This document shows positions 24,907 to 32,957 of a DNA stretch of 42,135 nucleotides, piece after piece (within the stretch, counting starts at the first letter, position 1; each line of letters begins with the position of its first letter). The notes beneath the pieces are model-generated. The model saw nothing but the letters and a program-made list of their open reading frames with translations. It was not told where the DNA came from and ran no database searches. Source of the stretch: Brevundimonas sp. (GTDB taxonomy: Bacteria; Pseudomonadota; Alphaproteobacteria; Caulobacterales; Caulobacteraceae); contig NZ_JACESA010000021.1 of assembly GCF_013912065.1 (NCBI RefSeq), positions 1-42,135 of the forward strand, written 5' to 3'. The position numbers and the translations under genes were made by a program.

Positions 24907-26973
24907 TCAGTAGGTCAGGCGCAGTCCGGCGCTGACCGTGCGCGGCGGCGCATAGCCGGCGATGTCGGCGCCGGTCATCGACACCTCGACCTCTTCGTCC
25001 AGGGCGTTATCGACGGCGGCCCACAGCATCACCCGGCGGCTGGCCGCCCATTCGGCGCGGGCGTCCAGGGTCACGGCCGGGTCCAGAACGCGGCTGTTCA
25101 GATCGTCGTCGAACCGCGCCGATTCATACCGCGCCGCCACGGCCAGGGTCAGCCGGTCGCTGGCCCGCCAGTCGACGCCCGCCGTCGCGCTCCATTCGGG
25201 CGCCTGGGCCGGGCGCAGGCCGGTCAGCTGGGGCGCGGCCGTTCCCCCGTCCACCTCGGCGTCGGTCCACGACAGGGCGGCGTTCAGCGACACGGCCTCG
25301 GTCGCGCGGACCGATCCGTTCAGCTCGACGCCCCAGGCCTCGATGGTTCCCGCATTCTGGCGCTGGCGCAGGGCGCCCCCCGCCGGCACGAAGCCCGCGC
25401 GGGGGAAGGTCCCCGGTCCCTCGCCGATCGTCACATTGACGATGGCGTCCTCGATCTCGTTCCAGAAGACCGTCGCGCCCCAGGCGACGCCCCCCCGGTC
25501 AAAAGCCAGGCCGGTCTCGACGCCGCGCAGGGTCTCCGGCTCCAGCGCCGCATTGGCCTCGGTGATGTCGTTGCCGACGCGGAACGGCCGGTGCAGTTCG
25601 TTCAGGGTCGCGGGCCGGAAGCCGGAATAGGCCGCCGCCCGCCAGGCGTAGCCCTGGCCCAGCCAGGCGCCCAGATCGCGCCGCGCCGCCAGACGGGCGC
25701 TGAACACCTCGCCCGAACGGTCCGGGTCGGTCTCGTCCAGGATCGGCGCGCCGGTCGCCAGCGTATATTCGTAGCGGAAGCCGCCCTCGTTCTTCCAATG
25801 GTCGTACCTCAGCCCGCCCGCGACCAGCCAGTCGCCGCCGGTCCAGGAGCCGTCGACATAGGTTCCCGCCACCGAGGTCTCGCCGCCCGCGCGCCGGCCC
25901 CGGGTGAAGCCCGTCCCGTTCGGATTGCTGAAGAATTCGTTGGTCTCGCCCTCGTTGAACCGGGCGTCGGCCCCGACCTCCCACTCCAGCCGCCCGCCGG
26001 CGAAGTCGGACGCGCGTCGCCGCAGGGCCGCGTTCAGGCCCCAGCCGGTCGCCGGGGTCTTGTACTGGTCGTTCGCCGGGGTCGTGGTCGAACGATCCGC
26101 CGCCACGGCGGCCGAGCTGTTGGCGAAATTGCTCTCGATCCGCCAGGCCTGCAGCCGCCAGCCATAGCCGTCGACGGGCGGCGCCTTGGCTGCCGTGGCG
26201 CTGAGGCTGTGGCCGCTGGCGTTGGAGCGGGCGTTCAGCAGGCCCGAGCCGCGATCCTCCTCCCAGGTCGAGGCGCGCAACGACAGATTGGCCCCGTTCA
26301 GGCTCAGCCCGTCCAGCGGCGCGTCGACCCGCAGGGCCGCGCTGCGGCTGTCCAGATCCAGCGGCTGGTCCGCCGCCCCGGCCGCCGATCCGCGCACGGG
26401 CGTATAGCCGTCGCTGGTCTCGTACAGGCCCGACAGTGTCACGCCCACCGGCCCCATCCGGGTCGAGCCCGATCCCGCGACCCGCGCCCCGCCGCGTTCG
26501 ATCACCGAGGCGTCCAGCACCCCGCCACGGTCCCTCTCCGTCAGGCCGATGGTTCCCGTCAGGGCGCCCGCGCCATAGGGGCCGGCCCCCGCGCCGCGCA
26601 CCACATCGACCCGCTCCAGCGATTCCGGCGCGACCTGGGACCAGATCACCCAGCCCCCGAACGGATCGTTCAGCGGAACCCCGTCCAGCGTCACCAGGGT
26701 GCGTCCCGCCCCCGACGGCGCAATGGCCCGCAGTGAAATCCCCTGGGTGGTCGGATTGGCGGCCAGGCTCGACGTCCGCCGGAACAGGGACACCGCCGGC
26801 ACGGTCCGCAGCGCCTCGTCAAGACGAGCGGCCCGGTTCAGCACGGCCTGGTCCAGCCGCACCACCGAAAAGGCGGCGTCGGCGGCGGCGGGGGGAAGAC
26901 GCGCGGCGGTGACCACGATCTCGTCAAGCTGGGCGGGCGGAGCGGGGGGCGCGTCTTGGAACATCCCGGTCAC
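24907..26973 (-). CDS. TonB-dependent receptor lacking a visible signal peptide
   Basis: 688 residues from GTG 26973 (or ATG 26964). The TonB box LDEIVVTAARLP is at about residues 16-27, then the plug (SLFRRTSSLAANPTTQGISLRAIAPSG, VDVVRGAGAGPYGAGALTGTIGL) and a beta-barrel ending in LRLTY. The mature-like N-terminus FQDAPPAPPAQ comes at once; an in-frame TAA at 27010-27012 and the stop of the upstream gene at 27036 leave no room for a signal peptide. It is a BtuB/FepA-like barrel in the iron cluster; the substrate is unknown. Confidence 0.82.
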   Translation of the reverse strand: MTGMFQDAPPAPPAQLDEIVVTAARLPPAAADAAFSVVRLDQAVLNRAARLDEALRTVPAVSLFRRTSSLAANPTTQGISLRAIAPSGAGRTLVTLDGVPLNDPFGGWVIWSQVAPESLERVDVVRGAGAGPYGAGALTGTIGLTERDRGGVLDASVIERGGARVAGSGSTRMGPVGVTLSGLYETSDGYTPVRGSAAGAADQPLDLDSRSAALRVDAPLDGLSLNGANLSLRASTWEEDRGSGLLNARSNASGHSLSATAAKAPPVDGYGWRLQAWRIESNFANSSAAVAADRSTTTPANDQYKTPATGWGLNAALRRRASDFAGGRLEWEVGADARFNEGETNEFFSNPNGTGFTRGRRAGGETSVAGTYVDGSWTGGDWLVAGGLRYDHWKNEGGFRYEYTLATGAPILDETDPDRSGEVFSARLAARRDLGAWLGQGYAWRAAAYSGFRPATLNELHRPFRVGNDITEANAALEPETLRGVETGLAFDRGGVAWGATVFWNEIEDAIVNVTIGEGPGTFPRAGFVPAGGALRQRQNAGTIEAWGVELNGSVRATEAVSLNAALSWTDAEVDGGTAAPQLTGLRPAQAPEWSATAGVDWRASDRLTLAVAARYESARFDDDLNSRVLDPAVTLDARAEWAASRRVMLWAAVDNALDEEVEVSMTGADIAGYAPPRTVSAGLRLTY

Positions 26974-27035
26974 AATAGACCAGCTTCGCCTTGGTTCACC
27001 CCTGCGGCCTTATTACCCGCCCGGTGTCCGCCGGG

Positions 27036-27722
27036 TCACACCTCGGACCAGCGCCGCAGCAGGTTGTGATAGACCCCGGTCAGCTCGATCACCGCCTGAT
27101 CCTTGGGCCCCTTCTCCAGCGCCACCCTCTGGGTCGCGACGTCCAGGCGGAACAGCATTTCCCGGTCGCCGTCGTCGCGGATCAGGCTCTGCATCCACAT
27201 GAAGGACGACACCCGCGCCCCGCGCGTCACCGGCATGACCTTGTGAAGGCTCTTGGACGGATACAGCACCAGGTCCCCGGCCGGCAGCTTGACCGACTGG
27301 GGCCCGTACATCTCCTCGATGATCAGCTCGCCGCCGTCATAGTCCTCGGGTTCCGACAGGAACAGCGTCGCCGACAGGTCGCTCCGAATGCGGATCGCCC
27401 CACCGCCGCGCTGCTGGCGGATGGCGTTGTCGACATGCAGCCCGAACTCGCCCCCGCCCTCGTAGCGGTTGAACAGCGGGGGAAAGATGGTGTGCGGCAG
27501 GGCGGCGGTGACGAACATCGGATTGGCGTTCAACGCCTGGACGATCAGGGCCGAAACCTCCCGGGCCACGTCCGAGTCTTCCGGCAGCTGCTGGTTCCGC
27601 TTGGCCGTCGCCGACTGATGACCCGAGGTGATGTTGCCGTCGGCCCAGGGGCCGGCGTCCAGCCGCTCGCGCAGGGCCTTCACTTCGGCCTTGGAGAAGA
27701 CTTCGGGGATCTGCAGCAGCAC
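27036..27722 (-). CDS. piuC: PKHD-type 2-oxoglutarate/Fe(II) dioxygenase (PiuC/YbiX)
   Basis: 228 residues; GTG start at 27722. Iron ligands HxD at His96 and Asp98 (LHVDNAI) and distal His160 ([17 protein letters not shown]) with Arg170 for 2-oxoglutarate are present. The N-terminal [21 protein letters not shown] matches YbiX/PiuC. These genes habitually sit beside catecholate siderophore receptors (piuA/fiu), as here, and may modify or release the ferric chelate. A terminator for the receptor gene upstream lies between, so it probably has its own promoter or relies on readthrough. Confidence 0.93.
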   Translation of the reverse strand: MLLQIPEVFSKAEVKALRERLDAGPWADGNITSGHQSATAKRNQQLPEDSDVAREVSALIVQALNANPMFVTAALPHTIFPPLFNRYEGGGEFGLHVDNAIRQQRGGGAIRIRSDLSATLFLSEPEDYDGGELIIEEMYGPQSVKLPAGDLVLYPSKSLHKVMPVTRGARVSSFMWMQSLIRDDGDREMLFRLDVATQRVALEKGPKDQAVIELTGVYHNLLRRWSEV

Positions 27723-27741
27723 GGTCGGTCTCGCTGGAAAA

Positions 27742-27775
27742 AGAAAGGCGGCCCCGCCGGAAGGACGGAGCCGCC
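27742..27775 (-). terminator. intrinsic terminator of the siderophore receptor gene
   Basis: On the minus strand GGCGGC (27775-27770) pairs with GCCGCC (27752-27747), with further CCG/CGG pairing inside, followed by TTTCTTTTT. It lies 26 bases after the receptor stop and 20 bases before the piuC start. Confidence 0.7.
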
Positions 27776-27800
27776 AGATATAGGCCGGGGATCGGGGCCT

Positions 27801-30059
27801 TTAGAAGCGCACGTTCAGCGTCAGGATCGCCTGGCTGGCCGGCGCGGGGTCGGCATGGTGCACGCCGTTGGTGCGCATGATGTAGTCCTCGTCCGTCGCG
27901 TTCTTGACGTTCAGCTGCAGGCTGGCGCGGTCGGTCACGTCATACGAGGCGAACAGGTCCAGCCGGGTGTAGCTGGGCGCATAGACTGCGCCCGTGCCGC
28001 CGCCGGCGCCGCCCTGGTTCCCGCCGAACCGGTCATCGACATAATAGACGCCGCCGCCCAGGCTCAGCTTCGTCATGACCTGATAGGTAGTGAACAGGCT
28101 GAAGCTGTTCTTCGGCGTATTGGCCAGCGGATCGCCGACATTGACGTTGTTATAGGCGCCGCGGACCAGTTCGGAGTCCATATAGGTGTAGCCGCCGAAC
28201 ACGGTCCAATCCGGCGTGACGCTGCCCGAGAAGCCGAGTTCCAACCCCTTGACCTCGGTCTCGCCCGCCTGTTCGTACACGCCGTCTTCGACCAGGATCG
28301 CGGCGTTCTTGCGGGTTGTCTGGAACAGGGCGCCGCTGAGGGTCAGCCGCCGAGCGAACAGTTCGGCCTTGGCGCCGACTTCGAAGTTTTCGGTGTCTTC
28401 GGGATCAAGCACCTCGGTCGCGAGATTGCCGGAGCCTGTTCCGCCCGAGTTGTTCTGGTCCCCCGCGGACACTGTGGGCGGCGTCGAAGAGGTCGCATAG
28501 GAAACGTACACGCTGGTGTTCGCCGTCGGCTTGTAGACGAGGCCGGCCTGATAGTTGACGAAGTCCCACGAGGTTTCCGCGACAGGGACGCCGGTGGAAG
28601 CCACGCCGTGAACCGCATAGTCGTCCCAGCGCAGACCCAGGTTCAGCACCCATTTGTCGCCCAGAGAGATCGAGTCATTGGCATAGACGCCCGTCGACTT
28701 GGTCGTGTTGCTGGTGACTGCGCCCCTGACGATCGAGCCCGTCCACGGGTCGCTTGGATTGGGATCATAGACCGGGGTGCAGTCGAAGCCGGTCAAGGGC
28801 GCAGGACAGGCCGAGCCGCTTGTCGTGGTCACTGTATAGCCGGCGTTGCGATTGCGCTCGCGTGAATATTCGACGCCCAGGTCGAAGCTGTGCTTCAGCG
28901 CGCCGGTCTGGAACGTCCCGAACAGGTCCGTGACATTGGCGAAGGTCTCGGCCGGGTTCCACCGCGACTTGGTCCCCCGCTTCATCCACCAGGTGTCGCC
29001 GACCAGGACCGCCGTGCCGCCGTCGCCCGGATTGGTGACGACATAGTCGTTCAGCGTCTCGGAATAGCGGGTCAGGTTGCGCAGGGTCAGGGTGTCGCTG
29101 AACTTATGCTCCAGCTTGACCGTGACGCTGTCGACTTCGTTGCGCATATAGTCCCGGGCCGTCAGACCATAGAAGCTGTCATAGGGCACGTTCAGGATAC
29201 GGCTGTCGCTCGTCGTGACGCCCCAGCTATTGTCCAGCTTGCGGTCCAGCGGAATCCCGTAGTCCGGCATCGAGTCGGCGGTCAGGTGGTAGTAGTTGAT
29301 CGTCGCCGAGGTGTCGGTCCCCAGGCCGAAGCCCAGGGCCATGGCCAGACCGTATTTCTCGAAATCGACCGCGTCGCGGCCCGGCACGTCGCCCTCGGTG
29401 GCCATCAGGTTCAGGCGGAAGGCGCTGGTGTCGTTCAGACGCCAGTTGCCGTCCACGGTGGCGCGATAATAGCTGTCCGTGCCCACGCCTGCGCTGGCGC
29501 TGACGGCGTCGGTCAGGCGCGGCTGTTTGGAGCTGAGGTTGATGCTGCCGCCGCCCGAGCCCCGGCCCGAATAGACGGAATCGGCGCCCTTGATGACCTC
29601 GACCTGTTCCAGATCGAAGACTTCGCGCTGCTGGCCGCCGGTGTCGCGCACGCCGTCGACGAAGATGTTGTTGCCCGACGACTGGCCCCGGATGAACGGA
29701 CGATCCGCCAGGGGCTGGCCGCCCTCGCCCGCGCCGAAGGTGATGCCGGGCGAGTTCCGCAGCAGGTCTTCCAGCGAAGTCGCCGCCGTCTGGATGATGA
29801 TCTGTTCCGGGATGATGGTCACCGAGCGGGGCGTGTCGATCAGCGGGGCGACGAATTCAGGGCCGGTCGGTTCGCGGCGGATACGACGGCCGGTGACATC
29901 GATGGAGTCCAGCCCCTCGGCCTGACTCTGGGGCGCCGTGACCACAGCGCCGTCCTCCGGCGCGACTTCAACGGCGAGGGCTGGGGCGGCGACCAGCATG
30001 CCGGCGGCGCTTGAAGCGAACAGGAGCGAGCGGAGCGCGGCGGCGCGGGATTCGGACAT
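27801..30059 (-). CDS. TonB-dependent siderophore receptor
   Basis: ATG at 30059 chosen because it begins a signal peptide (SLLFASSAAGMLVAAPALA); 752 residues. A linker and TonB box (GLDSIDVTGRRI) precede the plug with LLRNSPGITFGAGEGG, RGQSSGNNIFVDGVRDTGG, EVIKGADSVYSGRGSGGG; the barrel ends in a C-terminal Phe (LNVRF). RGSGGGSINLSSK and the plug pattern match catecholate receptors of the Fiu/FhuE class. Two candidate Fur boxes lie 26-89 bases upstream. It neighbours piuC, the typical partner. Confidence 0.93.
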   Translation of the reverse strand: MSESRAAALRSLLFASSAAGMLVAAPALAVEVAPEDGAVVTAPQSQAEGLDSIDVTGRRIRREPTGPEFVAPLIDTPRSVTIIPEQIIIQTAATSLEDLLRNSPGITFGAGEGGQPLADRPFIRGQSSGNNIFVDGVRDTGGQQREVFDLEQVEVIKGADSVYSGRGSGGGSINLSSKQPRLTDAVSASAGVGTDSYYRATVDGNWRLNDTSAFRLNLMATEGDVPGRDAVDFEKYGLAMALGFGLGTDTSATINYYHLTADSMPDYGIPLDRKLDNSWGVTTSDSRILNVPYDSFYGLTARDYMRNEVDSVTVKLEHKFSDTLTLRNLTRYSETLNDYVVTNPGDGGTAVLVGDTWWMKRGTKSRWNPAETFANVTDLFGTFQTGALKHSFDLGVEYSRERNRNAGYTVTTTSGSACPAPLTGFDCTPVYDPNPSDPWTGSIVRGAVTSNTTKSTGVYANDSISLGDKWVLNLGLRWDDYAVHGVASTGVPVAETSWDFVNYQAGLVYKPTANTSVYVSYATSSTPPTVSAGDQNNSGGTGSGNLATEVLDPEDTENFEVGAKAELFARRLTLSGALFQTTRKNAAILVEDGVYEQAGETEVKGLELGFSGSVTPDWTVFGGYTYMDSELVRGAYNNVNVGDPLANTPKNSFSLFTTYQVMTKLSLGGGVYYVDDRFGGNQGGAGGGTGAVYAPSYTRLDLFASYDVTDRASLQLNVKNATDEDYIMRTNGVHHADPAPASQAILTLNVRF

Positions 30060-30085
30060 ATTGAAGCGACCTTTTGGCCTGATTT

Positions 30086-30100
30086 TGCGATGCGGTCGCA
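30086..30100. promoter_or_regulatory. candidate Fur box, proximal
   Basis: TGCGATGCGGTCGCA: arms TTGCGA and TCGCAA (30085-30101) are exact complements. It is 27 bases upstream of the receptor ATG. Confidence 0.5.
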
Positions 30101-30133
30101 ATACACAGCTTCACAATGTCCCACAAGGGAAAT

Positions 30134-30148
30134 TGCGACTTAGTCGCA
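30134..30148. promoter_or_regulatory. candidate Fur box, distal
   Basis: TGCGACTTAGTCGCA is a perfect 7-1-7 inverted repeat of the same family as the proximal site, 48 bases (about 4.5 helical turns) away. It lies 15 bases from the Anbu stop and 75 upstream of the receptor ATG. Confidence 0.6.
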
Positions 30149-30162
30149 GAAACAGCCTCAGG

Positions 30163-30945
30163 TCAGCTTATGGCGGAAATCCGGGAGGGGGTGGGCGGCG
30201 TCAGGTCCAGCCAGGTCGGGTCGGGCATGGCCTTGTGCGCCGCCGCCAGGGCCTCGGACCAGCGACGCCCCAGGTCGCGGAAATAGTCGTCGTCGGCGTC
30301 GATCCGCCGCACCATTCCCGTCAATCGGTCACGCGGAATGACGATCAGGTCCAGCGGCGGCCCCACGGCGATGTTCGAGCGAATGGTCGAGTCGAACGAG
30401 ATCAGCCCCAGTTTCACCGCCTCGGACAGGGGCGTGAAATCATGCAGCGCCCGGTCCAGGATCGGCTTGCCGTATTTCAGCTCGCCGATCTGCAGATAGG
30501 GGGTGTCGGCCCCGCACTCGATGAAATTGCCCTGACCGTAGATCAGATACAGTCCCAGCTTGCCCCCGCCGATCTGGCCGCCCAGCAGCATGGAGGCGGT
30601 GACGTTCAGGGCGTCGGCCATCGGCGAGGCGGGCGTATTGATCGTGGCCCGCACCGTCGCCATCGCATGGCCCAGGATCTGGGCGGCGCGGAAAAGGGTG
30701 GGCGCGGTCTCGAGCGTCTCGGGGCCGGTCGAGTCGGGCAGTTTCACCCCCTCCGCCACCATGGCCAAAGCCGTCTGGGTGACCGAGAGATTCCCCGCCG
30801 TCGCCACCGCCAGCACCCGTTCGCCGCTGGTCTCGAAGACGTGCAGCTTTCGATAGGACGAGATGTTGTCCACGCCCGCATTGGTGCGGGTGTCGGCGAT
30901 CATCGCCAGACCCTCGTCCACCAGCATGCCTACGCAATAGGTCAC
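30163..30945 (-). CDS. anbu: Anbu, bacterial proteasome homologue (peptidase)
   Basis: 260 residues. The start MTYCVGMLVDEGLAMIADTRTNAGVDNISSYRKLHVF is the diagnostic Anbu N-terminus; Thr2 would become the nucleophile once Met1 is removed, and Asp17 and Lys33-type residues of the proteasome beta fold follow. ASMLLGGQIGGG and LGLISFDSTIRSNIAVGPPLD are family blocks. It is the last gene of the four-gene operon with ATP-grasp, alpha-E and transglutaminase-like proteins, the arrangement described for Anbu in many bacteria. The substrate is unknown. Confidence 0.95.
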   Translation of the reverse strand: MTYCVGMLVDEGLAMIADTRTNAGVDNISSYRKLHVFETSGERVLAVATAGNLSVTQTALAMVAEGVKLPDSTGPETLETAPTLFRAAQILGHAMATVRATINTPASPMADALNVTASMLLGGQIGGGKLGLYLIYGQGNFIECGADTPYLQIGELKYGKPILDRALHDFTPLSEAVKLGLISFDSTIRSNIAVGPPLDLIVIPRDRLTGMVRRIDADDDYFRDLGRRWSEALAAAHKAMPDPTWLDLTPPTPSRISAIS

Positions 30946-31009
30946 TTCGCTCTATTCGCTCCCCGGTTCGCGAATCGTCTGACGCTAACAGATTTCCGCA
31001 TGAAGGCGA

Positions 31010-31849
31010 TCAGGACCAGCCCTTGGTCTGATGTTGCTGCTGGCTCTGTTGCACCGGCCGCACATGCAGGGCCACCGTCAGGCTTCCCGTACCGCCGCCG
31101 TAGCTGGTCCCCCGGATCGGCGTCGCGCCCAGGGCGTCCAGCCCCGTGGCGATGCGGACATAGTTGTCGGTCGGGCAGATGCCGTTGGCCGCGTCGAACC
31201 CGACCCAGCCCAGTCCTTCGATCCAAGCCTCGGCCCAGGCGTGGGCGGCGTCCTGGTCGTGCTGGCCGTCCGACCGGTTCAGATGCCCCGAGACATAGCG
31301 CGCCGGCACGCCCAGGGTCCGGGCGCAGCCGATGAAGATCTGGGCATGGTCCTGGCAGACGCCCCGCCGCAGGGCGAAGGCCTCGGCCGCCGTATGGGTG
31401 GCGGACGTCGCCCCGACCTCGAAGGCCACTGCGCCGTGCACCGCCCCCATAAGCCGATGCATCCGGTCCAACGTCGAGCCGCCGTCCGTCCCTCGGGCGA
31501 AATCGACCAAGGCCGCATCGGCCTGGGTCAGGCGGGTGTCGCGCAGGTAGACCATCGGCTGCAGCCGATCAGTCTGCCCCCGGATCACTCCGCCGGTGTC
31601 CACGGTCGAGACCTCGCCCGTCACGCGGATGGTCAGGGCGTCGGTCGGCCGCTCGGTATAGAGGCTGTGGACGATATTGCCGAAGGCGTCCTCGCCGCGC
31701 CTCAACCGCGCATCGACGTCAGTCTCGATCCGCCATTCGCGCACCTGCTGGCTCTCGCACGACCTGGGCGTCAGCCGCAGCATCTGAACGATGAACCGCG
31801 CCGGTCGGGCATAGGCGTAGCGGGTGGAGTGATCGATCCTTATCCGCAT
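31010..31849 (-). CDS. transglutaminase-like peptidase/transferase of the Anbu operon
   Basis: ATG at 31849, two bases after the alpha-E stop; 279 residues. The N-terminal beta domain (MRIRIDHSTRYAYARPARF, LTPR) is followed by the papain-like core with Cys165 (RRGVCQDHAQIFIGCARTLGVPARYVSGHL), His203 (AHAWAEAWI) and Asp219 (VGFDAANG). This is the COG1305 type. The predicted activity is amide-bond cleavage or transfer, possibly releasing peptides made by the ATP-grasp partner. The C-terminal tail is Gln-rich. Confidence 0.93.
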   Translation of the reverse strand: MRIRIDHSTRYAYARPARFIVQMLRLTPRSCESQQVREWRIETDVDARLRRGEDAFGNIVHSLYTERPTDALTIRVTGEVSTVDTGGVIRGQTDRLQPMVYLRDTRLTQADAALVDFARGTDGGSTLDRMHRLMGAVHGAVAFEVGATSATHTAAEAFALRRGVCQDHAQIFIGCARTLGVPARYVSGHLNRSDGQHDQDAAHAWAEAWIEGLGWVGFDAANGICPTDNYVRIATGLDALGATPIRGTSYGGGTGSLTVALHVRPVQQSQQQHQTKGWS

Positions 31850-31851
31850 GG

Positions 31852-32790
31852 TCAGACCAGATATTGTTCGTGGACGGCGGCGGCCAGGGCGTTGTTCTCG
31901 TTCAGGAAGCCCTGGATGTATTCGTGCAGGCCGGACTGGAAGATGTCCTCGATCCGCGCCTCGTTGAACTGGGTCAGGCGGTTGGACGCCAGCCGCTGGG
32001 CCGGGCCGCGCCGACCATAGTCGGCGGCCAGCTTCTCCAGATAGCTGACGATCATCCCCTGACAGCTGGCCAGCGACCGGGGCATCTGGCGGTTCAGCAC
32101 CAGCAGGTCGGCCACCAGCCATGGTCGCACGGACTCGCGATAGACCCAGCGATAGGCGGTCAGGGCCGAGACCTCGCGCAACAGGGTGGTCCACTGGAAA
32201 TAGTCCAGCTGGCCGCCCACCCGTTCGCCGGGCGGCAGCAGCAGGTGATATTTAACATCCAGCAGGCGGGCGGTGTTGTCGGCCCGTTCGATCGCCATGC
32301 CCAGTCGCAGGAACCAGTAGGCGTCGTTACGCAACATGGTCCGCGACGAGGCGCCTTCGACCGCCAGCGAGGTCGACTTCACGAAGTCGAGGAAGTTGGT
32401 GAAATCGTCACGCCGGGTCGGTTCGCCCAGTTCGTTCAGCCCGTTCCAGGCGCCGTTGATCGCCTCCCAGAGCTCGATGGTCAGGGCGGTCCGCACCGAA
32501 CGCGCATTGGTCCGCGCGCGGGTGATACAGGCCTTGATCGAGGTCGAATTGTCGGACCCGAAGGCCAGGAACTCGCGCACCGACTTTTCCGACACCGTCC
32601 GGCCGGTCGCATCGAACGCCGACTTCACGCCCGACGATGAAATGGCGCCGGCCCAGGCGGTGACCGTGGCCTGATCCTTTGCGGGCAGGGCCGCCAGGCG
32701 GATCGCCGCCTCCAGGATCCGCGCGAGAAAATCCGCCCGCTCCATGTAGCGGCCGGTCCAGTACAGGCTGTCTGCGGTGCGAGAAAGCAT
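31852..32790 (-). CDS. alpha-E domain protein (COG2307) of the Anbu operon
   Basis: ATG at 32790 is chosen because GGAGGAGA lies 8 bases upstream and because MLSRTADSLYWTGRYMERADFLARIL is the canonical family start; 312 residues. It is all-alpha, with EAINGAWNGLNEL, MLRNDAYWFLRLGMAIERADNTARLLDVKYHLLL as conserved blocks. Proteins of this family accompany, or are fused to, circularly permuted ATP-grasp enzymes and are thought to act as their scaffold in ribosome-independent peptide synthesis. Its ribosome site is donated by the end of an intergenic repeat (32796-32945). Confidence 0.93.
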   Translation of the reverse strand: MLSRTADSLYWTGRYMERADFLARILEAAIRLAALPAKDQATVTAWAGAISSSGVKSAFDATGRTVSEKSVREFLAFGSDNSTSIKACITRARTNARSVRTALTIELWEAINGAWNGLNELGEPTRRDDFTNFLDFVKSTSLAVEGASSRTMLRNDAYWFLRLGMAIERADNTARLLDVKYHLLLPPGERVGGQLDYFQWTTLLREVSALTAYRWVYRESVRPWLVADLLVLNRQMPRSLASCQGMIVSYLEKLAADYGRRGPAQRLASNRLTQFNEARIEDIFQSGLHEYIQGFLNENNALAAAVHEQYLV

Positions 32791-32795
32791 CTCAG

Positions 32796-32945
32796 ATCTC
32801 CTCCCCATTCATGGGGAGGTGGCGCGACGCGCCTTTCGCGTCGTGACGGAGGGGCTCTTCGCCGCATCCCCGATGTCCGTGGGACGTCAAGAACCCCTCC
32901 ACCACGCTTCGCGCGGTCCCCCTCCCCGCAAGGCGGGGAGGAGAC
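32796..32945. repeat. palindromic intergenic repeat, copy A
   Basis: About 150 bases ending in complementary TCTCCTCCCC and GGGGAGGAGA. Inside are the hairpins CTCCCCA/TGGGGAG, CGACGCG (32825-32831)/CGCGTCG (32837-32843), and GGAGGGG against CCCCTCC. The same plan is seen in copy B at 35885-36043. It separates the ATP-grasp and alpha-E genes and provides the ribosome site of the latter. Confidence 0.8.
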
Positions 32946-32957
32946 AGTATGATCGCC

